Source: a candidate division CSSED10-310 bacterium (GTDB taxonomy: Bacteria; CSSED10-310). From it: a DNA stretch of 64,000 bases. Shown in pieces: positions 18,269-26,864 of the stretch. A program made the translations under genes and the position numbers. Each line of letters begins with the position of its first letter. The stretch's first letter is position 1. The notes under the pieces were generated by a model that searched no databases, was not told where the DNA came from, and saw only the letters and a program-made list of their open reading frames with translations. The stretch is taken from assembly GCA_016931515.1 (NCBI GenBank), contig JAFGEQ010000006.1, positions 150,649-214,648 of the forward strand, in the 5' to 3' direction.

Positions 18269-20539
18269 TTGTATTATCGTAATGGTTTAGCAGGTTGGAT
18301 TATTCCGTTGTGTTTGGGGTTCTGCATTCCGGCTCATTTTTGTCGCGCAGCACCATCCGCCGGTTTCTCATGGGTGCTCTCCGATTTCGAGCAGAATCGG
18401 CTACTGGTTCTGGATTCGGATGATCGCCCGGTCTGTGCTGTAAAGACCATCGGCGGAGCACCGAATGCAGTCTGGTCAAATGATCGGCATCTCATTGCAT
18501 TCAAATGGATAGGCGACATCGACGGCCATCGTATGCAGGCGCCCTGCCTTTTTTCTCCGGAAACACATGAAACCGAATGGCTCCATCGTCCGGTCCCGCT
18601 GGCTGGTGACCCCCAATTTTCTTCAGACGGACGCGTCATGTTCACGATTGACAATATGCTCCATATACTCACTCTTGACGGAGGCAAACCAGTATCATCC
18701 AGTAGGGCTGTACGGCGACTCCCTGCTTATTGCAACACGATATCGATTCATCCGGAAGCGGATCGGGTCGCTCTGACGGATTCGCAGGATCACCTGTATA
18801 CCATCGATCTTCAAACCGGGAATATCCAGTATATCTCCGGCGCAGAAAATGCCTGCTATCCGGATTGGTCGCCGGATGGGAAGCTGCTCGCATTTCGGAC
18901 AATTTACGGTCATCTGTACCAAGTCCGGGATAATGAAGTCACGTCTGTCATGACGGAGCCGGTGAGGGATTACTGCTGGTTGCCCGGTACATCCGATATT
19001 GTCGCATCGGTCCCGCTGATGACAAACGATCGGATCGATCGGCATGTGTTAGTCAAGCATCGATCACATGGATTATCGGAGCGGGTATTCGAGGTATCCG
19101 GCCGCCATCTTACAGCACCCGCTGTGATGCCGGACGGCGTTACGATCCGAATGATTGAACCCGATCAGAAACAGGTTTACTTCATCGATCTGATGACCGG
19201 ACAATACCGGGTTTTTTACGATCCCTTCTCCGGGATTTCCGCACCTGCACCGGAGATCGAGTTCCCACGGGTTGAGCCGGAGTCCTTGGTGCGCGATGAC
19301 AGGGATATCGTAACGATCCGTGGAGTTCCGTATCAGCACCAGGTGTACTGCACACCGGCGGGATTCAGCGGCCACTGGGCCTGCAACGGGACCTCCGCCG
19401 TCATGGCCCTGGCTTACTATGGAATCCTGAATCCCTGGAATTTTGTTGCATCGACTCCCTTCAGCCACACCAGTCATTGGGGACGGTATGTCTCGGATAT
19501 TTATGCCTATAACGGAATGACTTTTAATATCTCCAGCCCGGATCCAAACGGCAATCCAGCCTATGGCGCCTATGGTTTTATTGTTCAAAATGACTGGGAG
19601 GATACCAAGACGCACATGAAGGAATATATCCAGTATCACGGTGTGAGTTCTTCGGTGGACTGGAGCCCCGACTGGGCGGAACTTCAAGATAAAACCGCCG
19701 CACGCCGACCCTTCGTTCTCCTGTCGTCCATCACATCCTCCGGACATTATAAAACCGTAGTGGGATATGTCGCCGGTTACCATACCGTTTATTTCAATGA
19801 CCCCTACGGCAATAAAAACCAGGGCTATATGAATTTCAATGGCGCCGGAGTTGTTTACGACTGGCCGGGGTACAATAACGGCAATGCCAATCTCAACAAT
19901 GTCTGGTGCTATATTTACGCAGACAGCACTCCGCCCCCGGATCCACCGGGTGTTAATGACACTCCGATCCTGATCGACTCCTTTCCCTTTGTCGATGTTA
20001 ATTCAACTCGATCCAGTTCAGGACAGGACATTTTCAATTTCTACAATTGTGCTGCGACAGTTGACGAAAGCGGCCGGGAAATCGTCTATCTCCTTCCTGT
20101 CAATGAACCCGGTACGCTGAACGTATCCGTCACATGCGATCAGGATACTGATATAGATATCCATTTGCTGAGCAGTCCCAGTGCATCCTCCTGCCTTGTC
20201 AGAGGACACTTGAGTTTTTCGTATCATATTGCCACGAGCGGAAATTACTACATTACGTGTGACACCTTTACTGACGCGGGAAACGTCGAACTCATGGGCG
20301 ATTACACTCTGTCGGTCACGTTCAACCCAGATGCGACGCCGGTACCAACTGAAACACCTTCTCCAACACCAACGCGCACGCCGTCACCCACACCCACTGC
20401 CACTATGACAGCCGGGCCAACGAGCACTGCCACGGGAACACCGGCCATTCCGGTCCCGGTGTCCGGGAAAGCCGGTGTGGTTATTCTCCTGCTGCTCATG
20501 GGCGGAGCATTACTTTTCTCCGATCTGATTCGCCGCTGA
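18269..20539 (+). CDS. Exported beta-propeller / C39-like cysteine protease with anchor tail
   Basis: 756 residues from a TTG start with GGAGG ten bases upstream. Signal peptide (about 8-27). Residues 35-325 form a TolB/WD40-like propeller (S-P-D-G-K-L-L-A-F-R near 201). Residues 350-560 are a peptidase C39-like (papain fold) domain: Cys 372 in W-A-C-N-G-T-S-A-V-M-A-L, His 493 in S-G-H-Y-K-T-V-V-G-Y, and Asp 511 in F-N-D-P-Y-G. A beta domain resembling pre-peptidase C-terminal domains (about 575-690) is followed by a Thr/Pro linker (about 695-725), a hydrophobic helix and an Arg-Arg end, typical of a sorted or membrane-anchored surface protein. Substrate unknown. Confidence 0.75.
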   Translation: MYYRNGLAGWIIPLCLGFCIPAHFCRAAPSAGFSWVLSDFEQNRLLVLDSDDRPVCAVKTIGGAPNAVWSNDRHLIAFKWIGDIDGHRMQAPCLFSPETHETEWLHRPVPLAGDPQFSSDGRVMFTIDNMLHILTLDGGKPVSSSRAVRRLPAYCNTISIHPEADRVALTDSQDHLYTIDLQTGNIQYISGAENACYPDWSPDGKLLAFRTIYGHLYQVRDNEVTSVMTEPVRDYCWLPGTSDIVASVPLMTNDRIDRHVLVKHRSHGLSERVFEVSGRHLTAPAVMPDGVTIRMIEPDQKQVYFIDLMTGQYRVFYDPFSGISAPAPEIEFPRVEPESLVRDDRDIVTIRGVPYQHQVYCTPAGFSGHWACNGTSAVMALAYYGILNPWNFVASTPFSHTSHWGRYVSDIYAYNGMTFNISSPDPNGNPAYGAYGFIVQNDWEDTKTHMKEYIQYHGVSSSVDWSPDWAELQDKTAARRPFVLLSSITSSGHYKTVVGYVAGYHTVYFNDPYGNKNQGYMNFNGAGVVYDWPGYNNGNANLNNVWCYIYADSTPPPDPPGVNDTPILIDSFPFVDVNSTRSSSGQDIFNFYNCAATVDESGREIVYLLPVNEPGTLNVSVTCDQDTDIDIHLLSSPSASSCLVRGHLSFSYHIATSGNYYITCDTFTDAGNVELMGDYTLSVTFNPDATPVPTETPSPTPTRTPSPTPTATMTAGPTSTATGTPAIPVPVSGKAGVVILLLLMGGALLFSDLIRR

Positions 20540-20597
20540 GACGTCGAAATTGCACGGTGCCACCAGATCGATTACTGACGGATGGAGCAGTTTGATT

Positions 20598-22265
20598 ATG
20601 CTGAAAAAACAATGGTTTCTGCTGGTTTTGTCGATGTCTGTTTTGAATTCAGCCCGGTGCACGGCAGTCTTTGTCGATGTTACCGACGCACTCGGCCTCA
20701 AAGGATTCAGCGCTTTCAGACTAGCTGCTGCAGATCTCAATGGAGATGACTACCCGGATCTCGTCGTGCACACGGATCTGAACCTGGCTGAATGGGATGT
20801 CCTCAATCGAATGATGATCCTTATGAATGTTCCCGGAAACCCGGCAACAAAATCCGAGAACCGCTGTTTCGTCGACAGGACAAAGGAATCCGGCATTCTG
20901 GCAAATCGGCGGGGATCTTCCGAGGGTCGTCATTCGGATCTGGCCGTTTTGGGTGATGTGGACAACGACGGCGACGCGGATTATTTTGCCGGAGTGTATT
21001 ATCACCGGCATACGTTTCTCCCGGGCACCGGACCGGTGGATTTCAGCGACCTGTTTCTGAACGATGGCCACGGGCGCTTCACCCTCACTCCGGACTGTTC
21101 GCTGAGCAATGCAGGACCGACCAATGTGTCATCCGCTGTATTTACTGATATCGACAGGGACGGGTGCCTGGACCTCTGGGTATGCAACTGGTTTACACAG
21201 TATGTGGCGGATGGGGAACATGATATCTATTCACCGGAACTTCTTTACAGGGGAAATGGTGATGGATCCTTCGAAGACATTTCGCGGGATGCGGGATTGA
21301 TGGCACTGGAACTGCGTCAGCCGTCATATGGTGCTGCGGCAGCCGACGTCGACGGTGACGGGTTTCCCGACCTTTTTGCGGCGAATTATTGCCGGGGACC
21401 ATCCAAGCACTATCGAAACAATGGTGATTGCACATTCACTGACATTCAGGAGTACAGCGGATATGGTCTATATGTAGGTCCGGATCAGGGGAGGTGGAAT
21501 CGTACCTGTTCGTGGGGATCGATGCCCCGTGATTTCGATAACGACGGAGACATTGACTTGTTCACACTTCTCACGCACGGAGATGAACAGATATTTTCCA
21601 CGGTGCTGATCAATAACGGCCGGGGCGTCTTCACCTGGGATTTCAATCGCTTTCTCAGCCGGATGGAAGACGATCCGGACTGCTCCCACCATGGCGATCA
21701 CTGCGCTGCCTGGCTCGATTTCGACAGCGACGGCATGGCGGATCTGGCCCTTGCCGAGAATGGCTATAACAACAACCGGATCTACCTGTTCCGGCAGCAA
21801 CCCGATCATTCGTTTGTCCTTGTCACCCGGGAACAGGGTCTGAGCGTGGTCAATGACAATGACATGCCCGTGAATGCACTGCTAGCGGTCGACTACGATC
21901 TGGATGGCGATGACGACCTGATTCTTGGAGGTGGAGATTCCTGGCCGATACGGGTTTTCCGTAATGACCCGGGGAACGGAAACCACCATTTATCGGTAAC
22001 TCTCATCGGCGCTGGATGCCCGGGCAAGAGTAATGTATCTGCCATTGGAGCGCGTGTGGAGGTAACAACCGGTGAGCGCACAATCACTCGCGTCGTGGAA
22101 GCTGGGGATGGTCATTTCAGTCCCCAGATGCCTTTCAGGCTCAATTTCGGACTGGGGCAGGCGGATCGGATCGACCGGCTGAAAGTGATATGGCCTAATC
22201 AGCGAAAAGACACGATTGAACTCAACGATCTGCCAGCCGATCGTCACTATCGTATTTCAGAGTGA
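20598..22265 (+). CDS. Exported FG-GAP/VCBS repeat protein with ASPIC/UnbV domain
   Basis: About 555 residues from the ATG at 20598, which begins a good signal peptide (M-L-K-K-Q-W-F-L-L-V-L). Calcium-binding-type D-x-D-x-D-G repeats recur along the protein (D-L-N-G-D-D-Y-P-D-L, D-V-D-N-D-G-D-A-D-Y, D-V-D-G-D-G-F-P-D-L, D-Y-D-L-D-G-D-D-D-L), giving an integrin-like propeller. The last 95 residues are the ASPIC/UnbV domain (G-A-R-V-E-V then G-x-G-H-F-S-x-Q and the F-G-L-G pattern), as in CRTAC1-like proteins. It probably binds ligands outside the cell. It lies 58 bases after the protease gene and may share its transcript. Confidence 0.85.
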   Translation: MLKKQWFLLVLSMSVLNSARCTAVFVDVTDALGLKGFSAFRLAAADLNGDDYPDLVVHTDLNLAEWDVLNRMMILMNVPGNPATKSENRCFVDRTKESGILANRRGSSEGRHSDLAVLGDVDNDGDADYFAGVYYHRHTFLPGTGPVDFSDLFLNDGHGRFTLTPDCSLSNAGPTNVSSAVFTDIDRDGCLDLWVCNWFTQYVADGEHDIYSPELLYRGNGDGSFEDISRDAGLMALELRQPSYGAAAADVDGDGFPDLFAANYCRGPSKHYRNNGDCTFTDIQEYSGYGLYVGPDQGRWNRTCSWGSMPRDFDNDGDIDLFTLLTHGDEQIFSTVLINNGRGVFTWDFNRFLSRMEDDPDCSHHGDHCAAWLDFDSDGMADLALAENGYNNNRIYLFRQQPDHSFVLVTREQGLSVVNDNDMPVNALLAVDYDLDGDDDLILGGGDSWPIRVFRNDPGNGNHHLSVTLIGAGCPGKSNVSAIGARVEVTTGERTITRVVEAGDGHFSPQMPFRLNFGLGQADRIDRLKVIWPNQRKDTIELNDLPADRHYRISE

Positions 22266-22301
22266 TACTACGTTTCCCGGAAAGCATTTCAACGGAAGAT
22301 C

Positions 22302-24338
22302 TCAAATTGGATCCACGCAGTTTCCCTGCCCCAGAACTGACAGGAAAATCAACTGCGCATCGCCTGCCGTCACACTTCCGTCATCGTTGCAATCCGCTGC
22401 ACAAAACTCTTCGGGCGTCGGTGTCATCAAACCCAGCACGATATAGAAAGCCATTTGAGCGTCGCCGGCTGTCAAGCTGCCGTCACCGGACACATCGCCG
22501 TCGTTGATACATTGATCCGGGGTGTCGGTTGGATTCATGGTGGGAGTCCATGTCGGTGGGATGGTTGGAGTCGGTGTTGCGGTCACGGTCGGGGTGGAGG
22601 TTGGCGTGTTGGTCGGCGTGTTGACGGGTGACACGGTAGGGGTCGGAGTCCGGGTGTGCGTTGCCGTTGATGTCGGAGTATGGGTGGACGTATTCGTTGG
22701 AGTATGAGTCGGTGTGTATGTTGGCGTATTCGTTGACGTATTCGTCGGTGTCGGAGTACTGGTGGGCGTGATGGTCGGCGTCCGGGTAGGAGTCATCGTC
22801 GCGGTCAAGGTCGGCGTTGCGGTTGGTGTCCTTGTCGGGGTCGATGTGGGCCCCGGTGTCGCCACAATGCCGCAGAAATAAAAAGCGATGTCCTGCATCG
22901 TTGCTCCGAATGTCGAGCCGCTCTGGATAGACGTCCATGTCGTTGGGAATCCAAAGCCTCCGCCCGGATTGATCACGAGTGCCGGACTGCCGTTGGTCGT
23001 ATCGGACACATTGTCGCCGCATTGCCCGCATGGCGAGTACAACATCGTGGGATAGAAGACGAACCACCATGTACCTGCAGGGAGACTTACCGGTGTTGTT
23101 AAAGAGGCAAAGACATTCGTCAGATACCCGCCGACACCGGGTGTCAACGCTATCTGAGGTGATGTCGGTGCCAGAGACAGGCTCCAGACAGGCGAATTGC
23201 CTCCGCCTGAGGGGTCGCCGTCCGGCATACCCCCGGAGTCAGCATATATCTCGAAATTCAATGCAGTGGCACAGGTCAGGTCAGTTCCGGGATTCCACGT
23301 GTTGTTATTCACGAAGATCCCGTCGATCTGCCACCACTGGGCATTGGCGAAATCGTCTGCAATGAAGATATCGTAAGCCACATACGCCGCTTCCTCAAAG
23401 TCCTGGTTCGCATATGTACTCCAGTCGGTCGAACTCAATGGCTGGTTCCATAATGTCGGGCATCCGGTGGACGTAGCGGTAGGTGTTGGAGTCGGAGTAC
23501 GGGTAGGAGTTGAAGTGGGAGTGCCTCCGCCGTACCGTGCCGCCATTCCGGACTGATCCAGAGTACTCAGGTGAGTTCGCTGGCCGATCAGGTCCTGCCA
23601 GTATTGGTTCGGAGGCGGCACCGTGATCGTGTAGTTCGTGCATGGGCACGTGCTGCCTGCCGGACAGTCGATGGAGAATGCGCATTTGTCATAATGCATG
23701 ACCGAGTCGAAGTCGTAAGCCCCGTAATTGGTTGTTGTCCAGATAGTGAAATTGCTTACATATGCTGATTGGATATTTCCCATGTTGATTGTGACGTAAG
23801 AATCCCGGTCGGTGCGCTGATGCTCATGGGCCATACCGAGAGCATGACCTATTTCATGGGCGATGATGAAGCGGTAACTCCAATTGTAAATCCCCATGTC
23901 CTGCCGGCCTCCGATCATCCCGACATAGGACCAGTTTCCGGAGTCATTCTGGACATGAATGTAGTTCGGCTCTGATGTCCGGGCAATGAATGTCAGCGGG
24001 GCAACTGCCGACCATTCGGCCGCTGCATTCAGCCACTGGGTTTGCTGCGTCGATGTCACTCCGGCATCAAACTCGTAATACACATTGCCGTTCGTCCAGG
24101 GTGTGCCGGAAAATCCACTTCGGGTCAGATCGTCGCGCCGGAACGCCATATCATCTATGAAAACAATCTCGTCGCCGGATTTAATGCCTGGAAACAGCTT
24201 TTCAAGATCGTTGATCGGTCCGCTTCCGGATGCCGGCAGATAGCTCGCGGAGTGTGTGACGGTAAACGCTGTCAATAACACGCCCAGCGCCAAAGAAATA
24301 CGAATCGGGAACGCGGGCACAAACCTGCAGTTTTTCAT
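22302..24338 (-). CDS. Astacin-type zinc protease with Thr/Pro linkers and dockerin-like tail
   Basis: 678 residues. Signal peptide (about 1-31), propeptide-like stretch, then an astacin (M12A) domain with the zinc motif [12 protein letters not shown] at 161-172 and the Met-turn S-V-M-H-Y at 212-216. A short Thr/Pro linker (near 280) leads to a beta domain (about 292-500), then a long Thr/Pro linker of about 110 residues, then two dockerin-like repeats, each G-D-x-S/C-x-D-G-S-x-T-A-G-D-A-Q type (about 615-675). Dockerins bind cohesins or stand alone as calcium-binding tails; no cohesin is visible in the window. ATG has GGGAGG upstream. A sigma-70-like promoter is possible at 24386-24413. Confidence 0.88.
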   Translation of the reverse strand: MKNCRFVPAFPIRISLALGVLLTAFTVTHSASYLPASGSGPINDLEKLFPGIKSGDEIVFIDDMAFRRDDLTRSGFSGTPWTNGNVYYEFDAGVTSTQQTQWLNAAAEWSAVAPLTFIARTSEPNYIHVQNDSGNWSYVGMIGGRQDMGIYNWSYRFIIAHEIGHALGMAHEHQRTDRDSYVTINMGNIQSAYVSNFTIWTTTNYGAYDFDSVMHYDKCAFSIDCPAGSTCPCTNYTITVPPPNQYWQDLIGQRTHLSTLDQSGMAARYGGGTPTSTPTRTPTPTPTATSTGCPTLWNQPLSSTDWSTYANQDFEEAAYVAYDIFIADDFANAQWWQIDGIFVNNNTWNPGTDLTCATALNFEIYADSGGMPDGDPSGGGNSPVWSLSLAPTSPQIALTPGVGGYLTNVFASLTTPVSLPAGTWWFVFYPTMLYSPCGQCGDNVSDTTNGSPALVINPGGGFGFPTTWTSIQSGSTFGATMQDIAFYFCGIVATPGPTSTPTRTPTATPTLTATMTPTRTPTITPTSTPTPTNTSTNTPTYTPTHTPTNTSTHTPTSTATHTRTPTPTVSPVNTPTNTPTSTPTVTATPTPTIPPTWTPTMNPTDTPDQCINDGDVSGDGSLTAGDAQMAFYIVLGLMTPTPEEFCAADCNDDGSVTAGDAQLIFLSVLGQGNCVDPI
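22520..22860 (-). repeat. Thr-Pro linker coding repeat
   Basis: Within the astacin gene, about 340 bases encode a degenerate T-P-T-x-T-P-T repeat. The antisense reading gives Val/Gly-rich shadow frames that are not genes. Shorter copies of the same style are in the genes at 13080, 18269 and 23466-23520, which suggests shared or expanding linker segments. Such repeats can mis-assemble or vary in length. Confidence 0.85.
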
Positions 24339-24385
24339 TGCGCAACCCTCCCTCGGGAAAACAGTTCGTTGTGATGATTCACTCG

Positions 24386-24413
24386 TTTAAAAGATATTTA
24401 CCACGGGTTTCAA
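24386..24413 (-). promoter_or_regulatory. Weak sigma-70-like promoter before the astacin gene
   Basis: On the minus strand TTGAAA, a 16-base spacer and TTTAAA precede the astacin ATG by about 48 bases. The spacing is acceptable but the elements are only moderate matches. Confidence 0.3.
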
Positions 24414-24469
24414 GAAATTGGCAAGCAATCGGGACAGGAAAATCGTCAATTTCCCGATGGTGATCGTGT

Positions 24470-25915
24470 TCATCCGGAATTGTTTCGTTTATAGAATTCC
24501 TTGCGCAATCCCAGCTGTTTCATTTTTTCGAACAGTGTTCGGCTGCTTATTCCTGCGGACCGGGCAGCCTGACCGATTCGTCCCTCATATTTCGTCAGCG
24601 TTGCATTCAGATAATCCTGCTCAAACCGTGTAACAATCCGGGAACGGGCTTCCAGGAACGGAAGATCGGCCAGATCCTTTGAGAGCATCGTTGCCTGGAC
24701 TCCGCTTCTGTCATCCGTATCCCTGGCGGCCGGCACCCGCGTTCGACCTGAGATTTCAGATGGGAGATCATCAGGGTTGATAAGTGTATTGGTACTGAGA
24801 ATGGTGATTCGTTCTACGACATTGATCAATTCGCGTACATTCCCGGGCCAGTCGTATTGAATCATTGCATCCAGCGCTGAGGGTGCCAGCACAAGTCCGG
24901 GTTTTCCGGTTGTAGCACAAAAAAAAGCCAGATAGTTGTCTATCAGCTCCGGAATATCCTCCCGACGCTCCCGCAACGGGGGAATGTTGAGAGTCAATGC
25001 ACTCAGACGATAGTAGAGATCCATCCGGAATCGTTTCTCCCTGATCTCCTCCGCAAGATTCCGGTTGGTGGCAGCCATTATCCGGACATCAACCGGTATC
25101 ATCTGCTCCGCACCCAGGCGTCTGATCTGTCGCTGTTCCAGCACATGTAAAAGTTTCACCTGCAAGGCTAACGGCATTTCGGCGATCTCATCGAGCAAAA
25201 TCGTACCCCGATGCGCCATTTCGAATTGACCGCGCATGGATTTGGTCGCGCCTGTAAATGCACCTTCTTCATGACCAAACAACTCACTCTCAAGAAGCGT
25301 CTCCGGCAGGGCTCCGCAGTTAACGGCGATGAATGCTCCGCGGGAGCGTCGACTTTCTCTGTGAATTGCTCGGGCAAGATGCTCCTTACCAACGCCGGTT
25401 TCTCCCAGAAGCAACAAAGTGGCATCCGTATCTACGATTCGCTTCACGATACCCATGAACGTATTCATCACCGGGCTTGATGAAACAAAATCGCTGAGCC
25501 TATTCTGTCCGACAAGACGCCGGGCTTCCAAAGAATGCCGCAATGATTCCACGCGACGGGCGAGAATCATCCGTAGTGTCCGTTCCAGTTCTTTATCCGG
25601 GAGATTCCCATTGAGGACGGCAAAGACACCGGCACCGATCAATCGTGCCCGGACGTGGGCATCTTCACTGTTGACAACAACCAGGATTTCCGGTTGATCA
25701 TGGTGTTTTCTGAGTACCGTGATGTCGTCATTATGGATTTTGGCGGAAAGTGTTCGATGGATGATGATCAGGTCCGTGTTTTCACGTGTCATCATATCTG
25801 CTGAGAATGAATCGATGGGAATGGAGGACAGTAGGACATCCATCGGAGTCAGAATAGCTTGAAGGCGTTTAGAGACAGTAACATCTTCAATAATCAAAGT
25901 AACGCGTATCAGCAT
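24470..25915 (-). CDS. Sigma-54-dependent activator with degenerate receiver domain
   Basis: 481 residues from the ATG at 25915 (GGAGG ten bases upstream). The N-terminal domain (about 1-118) has a receiver-like pattern, but the position of the phospho-acceptor Asp is His 53 (D-L-I-I-I-H-R-T), so it cannot be phosphorylated in the usual way. The AAA+ domain (about 140-380) has Walker A G-E-T-G-V-G-K-E (171-178), the sigma-54 loop G-A-F-T-G-A (218-223), Walker B I-L-L-D-E (239-243) and the R-x-D-x-Y-Y-R-L motif. A Fis-type HTH ends the protein (about 425-470). It most likely controls the sigma-54 promoter that faces it at 26079. Activation must use another signal, such as ligand or protein binding. 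Confidence 0.92.
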   Translation of the reverse strand: MLIRVTLIIEDVTVSKRLQAILTPMDVLLSSIPIDSFSADMMTRENTDLIIIHRTLSAKIHNDDITVLRKHHDQPEILVVVNSEDAHVRARLIGAGVFAVLNGNLPDKELERTLRMILARRVESLRHSLEARRLVGQNRLSDFVSSSPVMNTFMGIVKRIVDTDATLLLLGETGVGKEHLARAIHRESRRSRGAFIAVNCGALPETLLESELFGHEEGAFTGATKSMRGQFEMAHRGTILLDEIAEMPLALQVKLLHVLEQRQIRRLGAEQMIPVDVRIMAATNRNLAEEIREKRFRMDLYYRLSALTLNIPPLRERREDIPELIDNYLAFFCATTGKPGLVLAPSALDAMIQYDWPGNVRELINVVERITILSTNTLINPDDLPSEISGRTRVPAARDTDDRSGVQATMLSKDLADLPFLEARSRIVTRFEQDYLNATLTKYEGRIGQAARSAGISSRTLFEKMKQLGLRKEFYKRNNSG

Positions 25916-25948
25916 CGGCAGTATACCTCCGAAATATTCATATTCGGA

Positions 25949-25976
25949 ATTATACTTCATATTTATAAAGAATCAA
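25949..25976 (-). promoter_or_regulatory. Sigma-70-type promoter for the sigma-54 activator
   Basis: On the minus strand TTGATT, a 16-base spacer and a perfect TATAAT precede the activator. The start of transcription would be near 25942, leaving a short leader with the GGAGG site before the ATG at 25915. An alternative start codon at 25960 would lie upstream of this start, which supports 25915. Confidence 0.5.
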
Positions 25977-26078
25977 TCTTCCGATACTTAATTTTTCGTC
26001 CATCAGCAGTTGCGCCTTAAAACTTATAACTATTTGTATTATTTCATTTTTTATTTTTTTCCGATCTTCATATCCTTT

Positions 26079-26094
26079 TGGCTTGCAACTTGCA
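26079..26094 (+). promoter_or_regulatory. Near-consensus sigma-54 promoter for two small genes
   Basis: TGGCTT-GCAAC-TTGCA: GG at 26080-26081 and GC at 26092-26093 with the invariant spacing; only two of the eleven consensus bases differ from TGGCAC-N5-TTGCA. An A/T-rich tract (about 26027-26067) lies just upstream, as is usual where DNA is bent by a host factor. The predicted start near 26105 leads into the genes at 26183 and 26340. The activator gene lies divergently next to it. Confidence 0.75.
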
Positions 26095-26182
26095 TCACCC
26101 CGGGCGTCTCCGGATTGACAATGATATCCGGGGTGAAAAAGCAGCCGGCAATATCCGGCTAACGGTGACAGGAGGTGTCAAG

Positions 26183-26308
26183 ATGAAAGATGAATGCAAA
26201 AAAATGGTACCCGAGAAAAAAGATGCGATAAAACCCGAAGTGAAACAAACGGGTAAGGAACCGGTTAAACCGTGTCCCAAAACCCCCATTAATCCTCAGA
26301 AACGATAA
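26183..26308 (+). CDS. Small Lys/Pro-rich protein of 41 residues
   Basis: A 41-residue protein starting M-K-D-E-C-K-K with GGAGG upstream of the ATG. It has 11 Lys, 7 Pro and two Cys (5 and 31), no signal peptide and no hydrophobic segment, so it is probably cytosolic and largely unstructured. No family is recognised. It is the first gene after a strong sigma-54 promoter candidate and lies 31 bases before the exported protein at 26340, which argues that it is a real gene under the control of the adjacent activator. A longer reading from 26078 would begin inside the promoter and is rejected. Confidence 0.6.
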   Translation: MKDECKKMVPEKKDAIKPEVKQTGKEPVKPCPKTPINPQKR

Positions 26309-26339
26309 CGTTGAAACAAGAGAAGAAGGAGAGTCTTAA

Positions 26340-26678
26340 ATGAAAAAATCAATCTTAACAATTACAGCGATAGTCATTGTGCTCATGGGACTGCAGATTG
26401 GTGTTTGTCTGGCTGAGGAAGCCCAGACGTCAATCGAACCCGCAACAATGGCACTCACAGGTAAAGTCACGGCAGTGAAGAATGACATGGGTGATCTGAT
26501 CAGCATCAACCTGCTTGTCACAGAGAATGCCGTGGAAACAGAGTATCGTATTACTCTGGATGACATGGGTAAAAAGCTTGCTGAGATGGATGGTATGACG
26601 GTTAATGCAACCGGTACGGTCACCGATGTCGAAGGCTTGAAATGGTTGACCATCACGGAGTGTACGAAACAGGAATAA
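26340..26678 (+). CDS. Small exported protein, possible OB-fold
   Basis: 112 residues. Signal peptide (about 1-25, likely cut after V-C-L-A). The mature part of about 87 residues is beta-rich, with a pattern L-T-G-K-V-T-A-V-K ... V-N-A-T-G-T-V-T-D that resembles small OB-fold exported proteins, but I cannot name a family. Ribosome site GAAGGAG upstream. It is the second gene of the sigma-54 unit and is followed 51 bases later by a strong terminator. Periplasmic location and stress-type control suggest a response to an envelope or metal signal, which is inference. Confidence 0.7.
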   Translation: MKKSILTITAIVIVLMGLQIGVCLAEEAQTSIEPATMALTGKVTAVKNDMGDLISINLLVTENAVETEYRITLDDMGKKLAEMDGMTVNATGTVTDVEGLKWLTITECTKQE

Positions 26679-26729
26679 TGGGATGATGCCCGTGTTTCGT
26701 CAGGCGGAATACGGGATATCTGAATGAAT

Positions 26730-26775
26730 GGAGCCCGATTCCGGATTAGACCGGAATCGGGCTCCATAATTATTT
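26730..26775 (+). terminator. Strong intrinsic terminator
   Basis: A perfect 15-bp inverted repeat (26730-26744 with 26751-26765, 6-base loop) followed by an A/T-rich stretch with five T. It closes the sigma-54 unit and separates it from ktrB. Confidence 0.85.
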
Positions 26776-26864
26776 TTCTATTCAGAGCCACGTTTTGATG
26801 GGTCCTGGAAAAGCCCGGTTTACGATGCTACACTCATGTCGATAAGCTGGAGGCTGGTGGCTGG

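Noticed and set aside
19073-19783. Antisense open frame of 236 codons inside the C39-like protease gene
   Set aside because: It has no ribosome site and no recognisable domain, and it lies fully inside a gene with a clear catalytic triad and signal peptide.
22520-22860. Possible CRISPR-like or satellite repeat
   Set aside because: The repeated units are short, degenerate and in frame with Thr-Pro codons; no spacers of even length exist.
22483-23070. Minus-strand alternative frame of 195 codons in the Thr/Pro repeat region
   Set aside because: The His/Asp-rich composition is a frame-shifted product of the Thr-Pro repeat; the astacin-dockerin frame explains the DNA.
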